Shown here: positions 34,001 to 41,607 of the stretch, piece by piece | How the letters are laid out: each line of letters opens with the position of its first letter | Numbering within the stretch: position 1 is the first letter of the stretch | Assembly: GCF_022878925.1 (NCBI RefSeq) | Contig: NZ_CP084629.1 | Coordinates: 744,001-808,000 of the forward strand | Reading direction: 5' to 3' | Length of the DNA stretch: 64,000 bases | DNA from: Caballeronia sp. TF1N1 | GTDB lineage: Bacteria > Pseudomonadota > Gammaproteobacteria > Burkholderiales > Burkholderiaceae | Translations under genes and position numbers: made by a program | The notes under the pieces: generated by a model | What the model was told of the DNA's origin: nothing | Databases searched by the model: none | The model's input: only the letters and a program-made list of their open reading frames with translations

Positions 34001-35044
34001 GCGAATCGCGCCGCGTTCGTCGACGGTGATGATCGGGTTGATCGCCGTATCGAGTACGGTTCGGGTAGTGGCAAGACTGCGCGCGAGCTCCTGCTCGATC
34101 TTGATGCGGCTCGTAATCTGCCGCACGATCTTGAAGCCGAACAGCGCGAGCGCAAGTGCCAGCAATGCGGTGACCGCCGCATGCCAAAGCGTGTCGCGCC
34201 ACCACGGTGCGATGATCTCGTCACGCGAGAGCGCCGCCGCCACGAAAAGCGGGTAATCCTCGAGCTCGCGATAACTGTTCAGACGCGTGACGCCATCCTG
34301 CGACGAACTGGTTATGAAGCTTCCTGAGCGGCTATCGGCGCGATGCATGCGAAAGAGCGTCGTGTCGACCATGCTCTTACCGACGAAACGGTCCTCGAAC
34401 GGTCGGCGCACGATCATCGCGCCGTCATTCGAAACCAGCGCCGCCGCGCCGCCCTGGCCGAGGTCGAGACTGTCGTAGAAGCGCGAGAAGAAGGCCACGT
34501 CGATGGTGGCGAGCGCCACGCCGGCGAAGCTGCCGTCGGGCGCATCGATGCGCCGCGATATCGGCACGATCCACTTGCCGGACGAGCGGCTCTTCACCGG
34601 CAAGCCGATATGCGGCCCGCGCCCGGTGTGCGTGCGATGGTATTCAAAATACTCGCGGTCGGCATTGTTGAAACGTTGGCTGAGCGCCGGGCGCGAGTTG
34701 ACGAGCCACGCGCCGTTTTTGTCGTAGATGAAAAGACCGTTGAGTTGAGGCAACTGTTCGACCCGCGTCACGAGCGAGCGATGCAGCCGTTCGAGCGCGG
34801 CCGGTTCGGTGCCTTCCTGCTCGACACGTTCGACCATGCCGATGAGCGTGGTATCGGCTTCCTTGAAGGTGTCGTTTGCATGCTGCGCCATGGCGCGCGC
34901 GAGGTTGGCCGTGGCCGTGGTCATTTCTTCGAGCTGCACGCGCCGCGCGGCGATGCTGCGCCACACGTCGGTGCCGATCAGCAGGACACAGACGGCCACG
35001 ATGAAGGCCGTCATTCTGAAAGTGAGGGATTGGCGACTGGACAC
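31094..35044 (-). CDS. Hybrid sensor histidine kinase (dCache-PAS-PAS-HK-REC-REC-Hpt)
   Basis: A 1316-residue inner-membrane sensor kinase. TM1 is at about 11-28 and a periplasmic dCache-like domain at about 35-280. TM2 is at about 287-305 and two PAS domains at about 325-440 and 450-570. HisKA has the phospho-His at 599 in MSHEIRTPMN, and the ATPase has N716 in the N-box and DSGIGI at 749-754. Two receivers follow, with Asp891 and Asp1037 (each in LMD..MP), and then an Hpt domain with His1172 in LHTLKGSAGT. All relay residues are present, so a His-Asp-His-Asp phosphorelay can run to the co-transcribed GGDEF regulator. The signal is likely a small periplasmic molecule bound by the Cache domain. 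Confidence 0.95.
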   Translation of the reverse strand: MSSRQSLTFRMTAFIVAVCVLLIGTDVWRSIAARRVQLEEMTTATANLARAMAQHANDTFKEADTTLIGMVERVEQEGTEPAALERLHRSLVTRVEQLPQLNGLFIYDKNGAWLVNSRPALSQRFNNADREYFEYHRTHTGRGPHIGLPVKSRSSGKWIVPISRRIDAPDGSFAGVALATIDVAFFSRFYDSLDLGQGGAAALVSNDGAMIVRRPFEDRFVGKSMVDTTLFRMHRADSRSGSFITSSSQDGVTRLNSYRELEDYPLFVAAALSRDEIIAPWWRDTLWHAAVTALLALALALFGFKIVRQITSRIKIEQELARSLATTRTVLDTAINPIITVDERGAIRSFNTAGEKVFGYAASELIGQNIRLLVPPAWLETYNEYITQFTTGTGVPTANGELAGLRKDGTSFPAHVSTGAMQLDGALHFVCVITDISRQKKERGELADARDQLLLAADIAELGIWSWDIVTGRLHWTPRMFEIYGYPPELLDHGLNIEHWQQRIHPDDRDATLQSLQAAIDGAPVVMPPFRIVLANGAIRRIQSGLRIQRDASGRAVSMTGVNYDVTDQYELEYHLRHAKEQADAASAAKSTFLANMSHEIRTPMNAVLGMLHLVQLTSLNRRQQDYVSKAETAAKSLLNLLNDILDYSKIEAGKLQLDSHPFEPEKLMEELGVVLSGNQGTKDVEVLFDLDPELPDTLLGDGFRLQQVLINLAGNALKFTTAGQIVVSVHGIEAVKDASVRVRVAVSDSGIGISALQLERIFEGFTQAEASTTRRFGGSGLGLVICKRLVAMMGGELQVESEVGVGSRFWFDIEFGIQSAVHKIQTDDIDFDHPVRLLIADDNPIAGEILLRTVRSLGWHADVVESGIEAVERIGDAARDNQPYDIALMDWRMPGLDGLNAARLIHTMKGRAAPPLVLLVTAFGREVLRETQEGGAPPFAGFLTKPVTPKQLVAAIHVARSNANDKEALPVPVSAPRTRRLAGLELLVVEDNALNRQVAEGLLRAEGATVTLAESGREGVNAVLHGNARFDAVLMDVQMPDLDGLEATRLIRADGRFGALPIIAMTANASNADRDTCLAAGMNDHVGKPIDVERLVAVLSARAVVEDAASSHAEDDDIVEPSASLLARFGGNHDLIRNAIDGFGPQTAKHLTRLVARLAARDVQGVASVLHTLKGSAGTVGASALAKLAARLENDLKASDDTARALASIDAQLARMQQLLATSVERLTQAFPQRHASTQEKPQIQPLADEDWRARLNDIVALLDSSNLQAIAMSESLWPQAPDDQRVAFEQLLARVRALDFERASRLARDMLEQN

Positions 35045-35229
35045 GCCGGAATCTCCGTTTAAGCGAGTGCCAATGGCGCAGGCCGGGGTTCTGTTCTGAA
35101 CGCTGCCGTATCTTATCGTGCCATTTCGGAGGAGACCGTCGAGGGGCGGGCCTGGCGTGTACGGGGTCTTGCGCGGTTATCCGACATGTTTACGGCAGCC
35201 ACAGGAAAAATCTTGATGGCGGTATGTCC

Positions 35230-35310
35230 GGGCATCGGTAAAAGGAGGAATCGTGTTTTGCATGCAACATGCATGGTGCCGGCATGCAGCATGCGGCATG
35301 CAAAATTCCA
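35230..35310. repeat. Cluster of GCATGC-type intergenic repeat units
   Basis: Between 35254 and 35310 the sequence TTTTGCATGCA, ACATGCATGG, GGCATGCAGC, ATGCGGCATGC and ATGCAAAATTCC follow one another at 8-14 nt spacing. Similar units occur at 3423-3459, 17020-17075, 45734-45789, 58346-58390 and 59977-59990, always between genes. It lies downstream of the VC0807-like gene and upstream of the kinase gene. The function is unknown. Confidence 0.6.
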
Positions 35311-35323
35311 GGCGCGAGCACGT

Positions 35324-35971
35324 TCAGCCAAGCAAGCTATCCCGCGACGGATCGCCTCCACGCTGCCGATTGACGAGTCGTCCCCGAAACCAGAACGTCC
35401 ATGCGAGCAGACTGCCATAGATTGCGTAGCTGATGAAAGGCGAGACGACGAGGTAGCGTTCGACGGGCCAGTTCCACGCTAACCAGAACCGCAACGCCGT
35501 TTCGATGGACAGTCCAACGCCCCAGACGAGCGTCATGAGTCGCAATGAGCCGCGCAGCGCTGCGCTGTCGCGCCAGTAACCCTCGAAACGCTCGGCACCG
35601 CCTTTCTGTTGGCGTGCGACGGTTGCGCGCGCGAGATAGAAGATCAGTGGACGCTCGAACAGCATCGACACGAGAAATACGACGCCCGTCGCGCCCGACG
35701 CAAGCGATTCGCGCACGAGCAGGATACGCGGACTGCCGCCGAGCGCGAGCAAAACGATAGAGAGAGCAATGCCGAACAGCACCAGCACGGAGACCGCATC
35801 GACGCGCCGTGAGCGCGTGAACTCGAATAGGCTCCATGCAAGTGGTGGCGCGGCGGACGCATAGAGCGCGCCGACGTTGCCCCAATGCGGCAGGGCAAGG
35901 CGATATGCAACCCACGGCAGCAGCAGGTTGGCGACGAGTTCCAGTGCCAGTGCGGGTTTGATCTTTTTCAT
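35324..35971 (-). CDS. VC0807-family integral membrane protein
   Basis: A 215-residue inner-membrane protein with about six hydrophobic segments. It opens with KPALALELVANLLLPWVAYR and has the conserved PPLAWSLFEF motif (about 42-51), RRVDAVSVLVL (about 55-65) and FLVSMLFERPLIFYLAR (about 100-116). That order is what I recall of the VC0807 family, which often carries an intracellular-septation-like or transporter-related annotation without a proven role. It ends with a charged tail. It stands alone on the minus strand, between the kinase operon and the RraA/LigJ operon. Confidence 0.8.
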   Translation of the reverse strand: MKKIKPALALELVANLLLPWVAYRLALPHWGNVGALYASAAPPLAWSLFEFTRSRRVDAVSVLVLFGIALSIVLLALGGSPRILLVRESLASGATGVVFLVSMLFERPLIFYLARATVARQQKGGAERFEGYWRDSAALRGSLRLMTLVWGVGLSIETALRFWLAWNWPVERYLVVSPFISYAIYGSLLAWTFWFRGRLVNRQRGGDPSRDSLLG

Positions 35972-36042
35972 GGACTCATGACGTGACGCCTTCGCGATGA
36001 GGCGGCCTTGAGCCCGAGTATAGAAGATCGCGACCGGCTGTT

Positions 36043-36711
36043 TCAGCCCTTCATCGACCGTTCGAGTTGCGCGGCAATCCAGCTTCGGTCGAACGTGCCT
36101 TCAGCGATGGATCGCAAAGCCTGTGCTTCTTTCTGCTCGGTCTGACGCGCGCGCTCGATCACATCGGCTGCATCGGCTTGTGCGAAGGCGAGCACGCCGT
36201 CTTCATCGCCGACGATGATATCGCCCGGATACACGACCATGCCGCCCACCGTCACCGGCACGTTGATCTCACCGGGTCCGTTCTTATAAGGCCCACGATG
36301 CGTCACGCCGCGTGCATACACTGGAAAATCGCGCGAACGCAATGAAGCGACATCGCGGATCGCGCCGTCGATGACGAGGCCCACAATGCCGATGCTCTCT
36401 GCATAGCTCGACATGATGTCGCCCATCAACGCTTGCGTGAGTTCTCCGCCGCCGTCGATCACGAGGACGTCGCCGGGGCGGCAAAAGTCGAACGCGCGAT
36501 GAATCATCAGATTGTCGCCGGGCCGCGTGCGCACCGTGACAGCCGTGCCCGCCAGCGTGTTTGGCCGATGATAAGGCGTGAGCCCTATCGTGCCCGAACT
36601 GCGAGCCATGCTGTCGGAGAGAAGCGATACCGCAAGCGACTTCAATGCCGCGAGCACTTCGGGACTTGCCTGCGCGGCAGATTCATTCTGCCGCCATCCG
36701 GGGGCGTTCAT
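36043..36711 (-). CDS. RraA-like 4-carboxy-4-hydroxy-2-oxoadipate (CHA) aldolase
   Basis: A 222-residue class II pyruvate aldolase of the RraA-like fold. The signature VIDGAIRD (Arg119, Asp120) binds pyruvate and the divalent metal, and GDNLMIHRAFDFCRPGDVLV precedes it. CHA aldolase cleaves 4-carboxy-4-hydroxy-2-oxoadipate to pyruvate and oxaloacetate, the last step of gallate and protocatechuate 4,5-cleavage. The RraA fold alone also occurs in RNase E inhibitors. The 4-nt overlap with the upstream ligJ gene, which produces exactly that substrate, makes the aldolase assignment strong. It would also be expected to decarboxylate oxaloacetate. Confidence 0.92.
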   Translation of the reverse strand: MNAPGWRQNESAAQASPEVLAALKSLAVSLLSDSMARSSGTIGLTPYHRPNTLAGTAVTVRTRPGDNLMIHRAFDFCRPGDVLVIDGGGELTQALMGDIMSSYAESIGIVGLVIDGAIRDVASLRSRDFPVYARGVTHRGPYKNGPGEINVPVTVGGMVVYPGDIIVGDEDGVLAFAQADAADVIERARQTEQKEAQALRSIAEGTFDRSWIAAQLERSMKG

Positions 36712-37748
36712 TGCGAGACTCCTTGCCGTGAGCTTTGACGTGCGATTTGTGAATCGAGACGCGCATAGACAGTGCGCGCGTTGTGCTCGAAGATACGCTG
36801 CCGGTCTTCATCCGCGAGCCATGCAATGCCGTCGATATAGCGGCGCGTATCGTCGTAGTGATGACCCGTTTCTGGATCGATACCCTGCACCGCGCCGATC
36901 GTCTCCGAAGCGAAAAGGATGTTCTTCGCCGGAATGACCTTGGCAAGCAACTCGGCGCCAGGCTGGTGATAAACGCAGGTATCGAAGAACACGTTGTTGA
37001 GCAAATGCTCATCGAGACGCGGCTGCTTCATGTCTTGCGCCAGCCCGCGATAACGTCCCCAGTGATACGGCACCGCGCCGCCGCCGTGCGGAATGATGAA
37101 CTTCAGCGTCGGAAAGTCCTTGAAGAGATTACCCGCCAGCAACTGCATGAACACCGAGGTATCGCCGTTGATGTAGTGCGCGCCCGTCGCATGAAAGTTG
37201 GGATTGCACGATGACGACACGTGGATCATCGCAGGCACGTCGAGTTCGACGAGCGCTTCGTAGAGCGGATACCAGTGGCGGTCGGTCATCGGCAAACCGG
37301 ACCAGTGGCCGCCCGAAGGATCGGGATTGAGATTGCAGCCGATGAAGCCCATCTCTTCGACACAGCGTCGCAGCTCGGCAATGCAATTTGCAGGATCGAC
37401 GCCCGGTGCCTGAGGCAACTGACATACGCCGATGAATTGCCGCGGGAACAGCGACACCACGCGATGAATGAGGTCGTTGCATTCCTTCGACCATGCTTCG
37501 TTGGCGCTTGCATCGCCGAGATGGTGGCCCATGCCGGCCGCACGCGGCGAGAAAATCGTGAGGTCTATACCGCGTCCGCCCTGCACGCGTAATTGCCCGT
37601 TTTGGATGGTTTCGCGTATCTGGTCGTCGCTGATCGATGGACGAGGCGGCACGGGCACGCCGTCCTTCAGCGCGGCGATCTGCTTCGTACGCCAGGTTTC
37701 GTGTTCTGGCGGTGACGTGGTGTAGTGACCGTGACAATCGATGATCAT
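36708..37748 (-). CDS. ligJ: 4-oxalomesaconate hydratase, LigJ type
   Basis: Adds water to 4-oxalomesaconate, giving 4-carboxy-4-hydroxy-2-oxoadipate. The 346-residue amidohydrolase-fold protein keeps the Zn motif His6-x-His8 in IIDCHGHYTT, His176 (AMIHVSSSC), His221 (IIPHGGGAVPYHWGRYRGL) and Glu282 in FASETIGAV. These match His178, His223 and Glu284 of Sphingobium LigJ with an offset of two. NLNPDPSGGHW is also shared. The frame extends to 37829, but the ATG at 37748 starts at the metal motif as in LigJ. It is coupled to the aldolase gene, and an MFS transporter lies 19 nt upstream on the same strand, so they form one operon. No dioxygenase is present. Confidence 0.95.
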   Translation of the reverse strand: MIIDCHGHYTTSPPEHETWRTKQIAALKDGVPVPPRPSISDDQIRETIQNGQLRVQGGRGIDLTIFSPRAAGMGHHLGDASANEAWSKECNDLIHRVVSLFPRQFIGVCQLPQAPGVDPANCIAELRRCVEEMGFIGCNLNPDPSGGHWSGLPMTDRHWYPLYEALVELDVPAMIHVSSSCNPNFHATGAHYINGDTSVFMQLLAGNLFKDFPTLKFIIPHGGGAVPYHWGRYRGLAQDMKQPRLDEHLLNNVFFDTCVYHQPGAELLAKVIPAKNILFASETIGAVQGIDPETGHHYDDTRRYIDGIAWLADEDRQRIFEHNARTVYARLDSQIARQSSRQGVSQ

Positions 37749-37767
37749 GGAATGAGTCTCGCGATGT

Positions 37768-39120
37768 TTAAAGCGTTTGTTGGGCGCGGCGAGGCGTGGT
37801 ACTGGCTTCGTCTTCTGGCGGACGTACACGCATCACGAGCGCGATGATCGTCGCGACCACGAGAAACGCGGCGATGGTGACGAGCGCGAACTTGAAGCTG
37901 CCCGTTGCGTTGCGCACGAGCCCGATGCTCCACGGTCCCACGAGACCGCCAAACTGCGCGATGGTATTGATGAGCGCAATGGTCGCCGCGCCTGCCGCAC
38001 CCGTGCGAAACGAGGCAGCAAGACTCCAGAACAACGGATTGCCCGCATAGATGAAGAGGCCAGTCACGCACAGAAGCGCATAAGCAATGATCGGCGAGGG
38101 CGCGTAAGCGCTTCCTGCAATAGCGACGGCGCTCATGCCATAGACGAAGGCCAGATGCTTCTTGCGGTCGCCCGTGCGGTCAGAACTGCGGCTGATGAGA
38201 AAGGTGCCGAGCACGCCGAAGAGCGGAGGTGCAGCAGAAAGAAAGCCCACTTCGATATTCGACAGATGGCCGAGGCTCTTCACGATTTGCGGCAGCCAAA
38301 GAAAGAGTCCATAGATGCCAACGAGCGCGCAGCCGAAGAGACATGCAAGGCTCCACACGCGAATATCGGCGGCTACACGCCACATCGAAACATGACCGCT
38401 GCCACCAAGCGCCGCGCGTTCCGTTTCGAGCGTGCCTTCGAGCCAGTGCTTTTCTTCAGCGGTGAGCCAGTCGGCATCGGCGGGACGTTCCTGCATCACG
38501 CGCAACGTGATGATGCCGAGAAGAATGGCGGGCACGCCTTCGCAAATGAACATCCACTGCCAGCCTTGCAGACCGAGAATGTCGTTGCCGTAGGTCATGA
38601 GCGTCGTTGAGATCGGTCCACCCAGCACCGCTGAAAACGAGCCTGCGATGATATAGCCGCCCACTGCACGCGCCCGATAACGTTCGGGGAACCACTTGGT
38701 CAAATACACGGCGACGCCCGGCAAAAAACCTGCTTCCATCACGCCGAGCAGAAAGCGTACGGTGTAGAAGGTCGTATCGTTGAAGACGAACGCAGTGGCC
38801 GCCGCGACCGCGCCCCATGTGATCAGAATACGTGCAAGCCAGCGTCGCGCGCCGACCTTATGCAGGAGCAAGTTGCTTGGCACTTCGAGCAGCATGTAGC
38901 CGACGAAGAACACGCTGCCCGCAAAGCCGAAAACCGCTGGACTGAAGTTCAGCGCGCGATTCATATCGAGCGCTGCAAAGCCGATGTTGATGCGGTCGAG
39001 ATAGTTGAAGAACATCATCGCGAAGAGCAACGGCATCAGGCGGCGATACACCTTGGCCATGGTCGCTTTCGCTATAGGGGAATCGCTCGTGGCTATTGCT
39101 GCGTTCGTTGGCTGAATCAT
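37768..39120 (-). CDS. MFS transporter, anion:cation symporter family
   Basis: A 450-residue inner-membrane carrier with about 12 segments. ACS-family hallmarks are RRLMPLLFAMMFFNYLDRIN at about 25-45, the LLEVPSNLLLHKVGARRWLA loop at about 78-97 and FLLGVMEAGFLPGVAVYLTKW at about 120-140. Relatives take up 4-hydroxyphenylacetate, phthalate, tartrate or gallate. The frame opens at 39228, but the ATG at 39120 has a GGAGACGAC ribosome site. It is the first gene of the transporter-ligJ-aldolase operon. The substrate is therefore probably an aromatic acid or a tricarboxylic cleavage product such as 4-oxalomesaconate. Confidence 0.92.
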   Translation of the reverse strand: MIQPTNAAIATSDSPIAKATMAKVYRRLMPLLFAMMFFNYLDRINIGFAALDMNRALNFSPAVFGFAGSVFFVGYMLLEVPSNLLLHKVGARRWLARILITWGAVAAATAFVFNDTTFYTVRFLLGVMEAGFLPGVAVYLTKWFPERYRARAVGGYIIAGSFSAVLGGPISTTLMTYGNDILGLQGWQWMFICEGVPAILLGIITLRVMQERPADADWLTAEEKHWLEGTLETERAALGGSGHVSMWRVAADIRVWSLACLFGCALVGIYGLFLWLPQIVKSLGHLSNIEVGFLSAAPPLFGVLGTFLISRSSDRTGDRKKHLAFVYGMSAVAIAGSAYAPSPIIAYALLCVTGLFIYAGNPLFWSLAASFRTGAAGAATIALINTIAQFGGLVGPWSIGLVRNATGSFKFALVTIAAFLVVATIIALVMRVRPPEDEASTTPRRAQQTL

Positions 39121-39257
39121 GTCGTCTCCATGCCGCGCTTGCTCGATGCAGGCGTCTTTGCAATCCGCGCTCCTGTTTGCAGAGCGCAAGGGACATGATA
39201 GGAACGTACGCTGTCCTCCGTCCAACACGGATTGCGCATGCTTCTATGCGTTTTAGC

Positions 39258-40160
39258 TTATAGCGCGCTGTCAGCGTGAGCTTCGTTCGGCAGGCAAGCG
39301 AGAAACGCTTGCAGATGCGGCGAGCTGTCATCTTCACGAAAGCTCGCTGTCAACGATGTGATCTGACTCGCGCCCGGTCCCGTGAGATGCTTGCAGACGA
39401 CATCGGCGCGCCCATGCCGCGCCACCGATTCACCGACATACGTTACGCCAAGGCCCGCGGCCACGAGTGCAATCGCGGTCTGTATCTCGTAGGCTTCATG
39501 TCCGACAATGGGCGTGATGCCGGCGTCGCGATAGAGCGTGGCGATGAAGCGCGGAAACTGCGCAGCCGGATGCTTCGGATAGACAATGAGCGGCGATGTC
39601 GCGAGGTCATCCACGCGCACGCTGTCACGTGCGGCAAGCGCATGATCGACGGGCAGAACCGCCATCACGCGCTCATGCAGCAGGATGCGTCTCGTGCAGC
39701 CAGGACGTTCGGGTGCTTGTCTGCCAATGCCGATATGAATGCGTGCATCGCGCAGTGCATCGGCTTGCTCCTCGGTGAGCATCTCGAAGAGCTTGAGTTC
39801 GACCTTCGGATAAGCCGCATGGAAGGCCTTCAACGCGGGCGGTAAGACGCTGTACATCGCCGAACGCGTAAAGCCGACGGAGAGCCAGCCATGCGTGCCA
39901 GCATCGATCGCCCGCACGCCTTGCGTCGCTTGTTCGCAATGGTCGAGAATCTGGCGCGCTTCGGTATAAAAATAACTGCCCGCTTCGGTAAGCCGCAAGG
40001 GACGGCTTCCACGATCGACGAGCTGACTGCCAAGGCGTTCCTCTAGCGCGCGAATCTGCTGGCTTAACGCAGGCTGCGCGATATGCAAACGCTCGGCCGC
40101 GCGGCTGAAGTTCAGTTCTTCAGCTAGCACGATAAAGCATTGCAGTCCCCGTAGATTCAT
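39258..40160 (-). CDS. LysR-type regulator of the LigJ operon
   Basis: A 300-residue regulator with a well-conserved winged helix at residues 1-60 (MNLRGLQCFIVLAEELNFSR, then LHIAQPALSQQIRALEERLG) and an effector domain from about 90. It resembles the aromatic-acid-responsive CbnR/CatR/BenM branch. It lies immediately upstream of, and in the same direction as, the transporter-ligJ-aldolase operon and is its natural activator. An inverted repeat CGCAT-N6-ATGCG at 39235-39250 lies between them and could be a binding site. The ATG at 40160 is chosen because it begins the HTH; the frame extends 14 codons further. Confidence 0.9.
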   Translation of the reverse strand: MNLRGLQCFIVLAEELNFSRAAERLHIAQPALSQQIRALEERLGSQLVDRGSRPLRLTEAGSYFYTEARQILDHCEQATQGVRAIDAGTHGWLSVGFTRSAMYSVLPPALKAFHAAYPKVELKLFEMLTEEQADALRDARIHIGIGRQAPERPGCTRRILLHERVMAVLPVDHALAARDSVRVDDLATSPLIVYPKHPAAQFPRFIATLYRDAGITPIVGHEAYEIQTAIALVAAGLGVTYVGESVARHGRADVVCKHLTGPGASQITSLTASFREDDSSPHLQAFLACLPNEAHADSAL

Positions 40161-40252
40161 TGCAAAAAGGCTCCCCAGGCTCCCACTTCCGATTGATCGC
40201 ATCGCTCATGATAAAGGGGAGCCGCATTGAGAGCCCGGGAAATGTGCCTCAA

Positions 40253-40555
40253 TCATCTGGATGGCGGCGTGCCACCCGTACCCGGCAGAACATGTGGTCC
40301 GCCGGTGACAGGGGTGGGCGTATTAGCGGTATTCGCCGCGTTTGCGGCATTCGCGGAATTCGCTTGCCCGTTCGAGTATCCCGGCGACGACTTCGGCTGC
40401 TTCGGTTGAAGCGACTGATTGATAACGCCGATCTGCCCGAGCTTCTGCGCCGCGCGATTGTCGGCCTGCGCGGCTGTGGTGAGGGCAAGGCTTGCCGTGC
40501 CGACGACGAACGCCATTGCAATGCGCCACGGCATACCGTTGCGATGATTTCTCAT
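40253..40555 (-). CDS. Small exported low-complexity protein
   Basis: A 100-residue protein of no recognised family. Residues 1-31 are a clear Sec signal peptide (PWRIAMAFVVGTASLALTTA ending AQA-DN). The mature part has a short helix (NRAAQKLGQIGVINQSLQ), then a Gln/Pro/Ser-rich stretch, an imperfect Ala-Asn repeat (SANAANAANTANTPTP) and a Gly/Pro-rich tail. The ATG at 40555 has a perfect AAGGAGG at 5-nt spacing, which argues strongly that the gene is expressed. There are no Cys and no membrane anchor. It could be a periplasmic or surface protein; no function can be given. Confidence 0.75.
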   Translation of the reverse strand: MRNHRNGMPWRIAMAFVVGTASLALTTAAQADNRAAQKLGQIGVINQSLQPKQPKSSPGYSNGQANSANAANAANTANTPTPVTGGPHVLPGTGGTPPSR

Positions 40556-40637
40556 GATGACCTCCTTCAAGCGGCTGTCTGCAAGAATCAGACAACCTAC
40601 TGCAAGCATGCGCAAGGATTGCGCCTAGGTTAATGCA

Positions 40638-41519
40638 TTACGTATGCAACATCAGTTGCTGCGCGAGAAGTGACGCGTGCGGCGTGAGCGCATCGAAGGC
40701 GCGTGCGCACAGATGCAGGCGCCGCGTTGCCCACGGTTCGGAAAGCGGCACGACGGCAAGACCCGGCCTTCGAACGAGCTCTGCGGATGCTTGCGACAGA
40801 ATCGCCAAGCCAATGCCCGCTTCCACTAGCATCGCCACGTTGTCGATACTGCGCATATGAATGCGGTATTCAAGCTGGCGTCCGAGCCGCGACGCGCGTT
40901 CGGCGAGATGCATTTCGAGCGCGGCGTCGGCAAGACCGACATATGCATCGCCGACAATCTCCGCAAAGGCCACTGCGTGCTGATTCGCCATGCGATGCGC
41001 ACGATTCATCATCACCACAAGCTGATCTTCCGCCACGAGATGCGTCTGCAGATTGCCGAGGTCCGTGAAGTCCGCGACGATGCCCAGATCCGCACGTCCT
41101 TCCGCTATGGCTTGCACGATGTCGGCGCTAGGCCGTTCATCGAGATCGATGGAAAGATCGGGATAAGCCGCAAGGAAGCGCGCAAGCCGCGGCGGCAGAA
41201 ACGCCGCGAGCGCAGCGGTATTCGACAGCAACCTGATGCGTCCTTTGAGACCTGTTGCATAAGTGCGCAACTCGCCGCGCATCTGCTCGACTTGAGCAAG
41301 GATCATCCGTGCATGGCGCGCGAAGGCATCGCCTGCGGCAGTGGTCTGCACGCCGCGTCGATTGCGTTCGAAGAGTGACGCGCCGAGCGCGGACTCCATG
41401 CCCGCGATGCGCTCACTCGCCGATGCCAGCGCGAGATGCATGGCCTGCGCGCCCGCCGTAATGCTGCCACGCTCGATCACGGTCAGAAAAAGCCGCATGT
41501 CGGTCAGGTCGAAGCGCAT
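40638..41519 (-). CDS. LysR-type regulator divergent from tauE-like gene
   Basis: A 293-residue regulator with a winged helix at residues about 4-63 (TDMRLFLTVIERGSITAGAQ, then LASASERIAGMESALG) and an effector domain from about 90. It is similar in length and spacing to the LysR protein at 7264-8151. It is divergent from a TauE/SafE exporter gene. A palindromic T-N11-A box at 41535-41551 lies 16 bp from its start, consistent with control of both genes. Regulators of this branch paired with TauE-type exporters often respond to sulfonates or organic acids, but the ligand here is unknown. Confidence 0.93.
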   Translation of the reverse strand: MRFDLTDMRLFLTVIERGSITAGAQAMHLALASASERIAGMESALGASLFERNRRGVQTTAAGDAFARHARMILAQVEQMRGELRTYATGLKGRIRLLSNTAALAAFLPPRLARFLAAYPDLSIDLDERPSADIVQAIAEGRADLGIVADFTDLGNLQTHLVAEDQLVVMMNRAHRMANQHAVAFAEIVGDAYVGLADAALEMHLAERASRLGRQLEYRIHMRSIDNVAMLVEAGIGLAILSQASAELVRRPGLAVVPLSEPWATRRLHLCARAFDALTPHASLLAQQLMLHT

Positions 41520-41534
41520 GTTTGTCTCCGGTCG

Positions 41535-41551
41535 CTTCGGTTGAGCCGAAG
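41535..41551. promoter_or_regulatory. LysR-type operator CTTCGG-N5-CCGAAG
   Basis: A perfect 6+6 bp inverted repeat with 5-nt spacer; within it T37...A49 satisfies T-N11-A. It lies in the 88-bp gap between the divergent LysR gene (41519) and the TauE/SafE gene (41608). Confidence 0.6.
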
Positions 41552-41607
41552 TCTCTCATTGGAAAAGCCAGATTGTATGCGCGCTCACGCAACGCTAGCA
41601 TCGGGCG

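Noticed and set aside
36043..36711. RNase E inhibitor RraA
   Set aside because: The fold is shared, but overlap with ligJ, which makes the aldolase substrate, and the GAIRD pyruvate-binding motif favour CHA aldolase.
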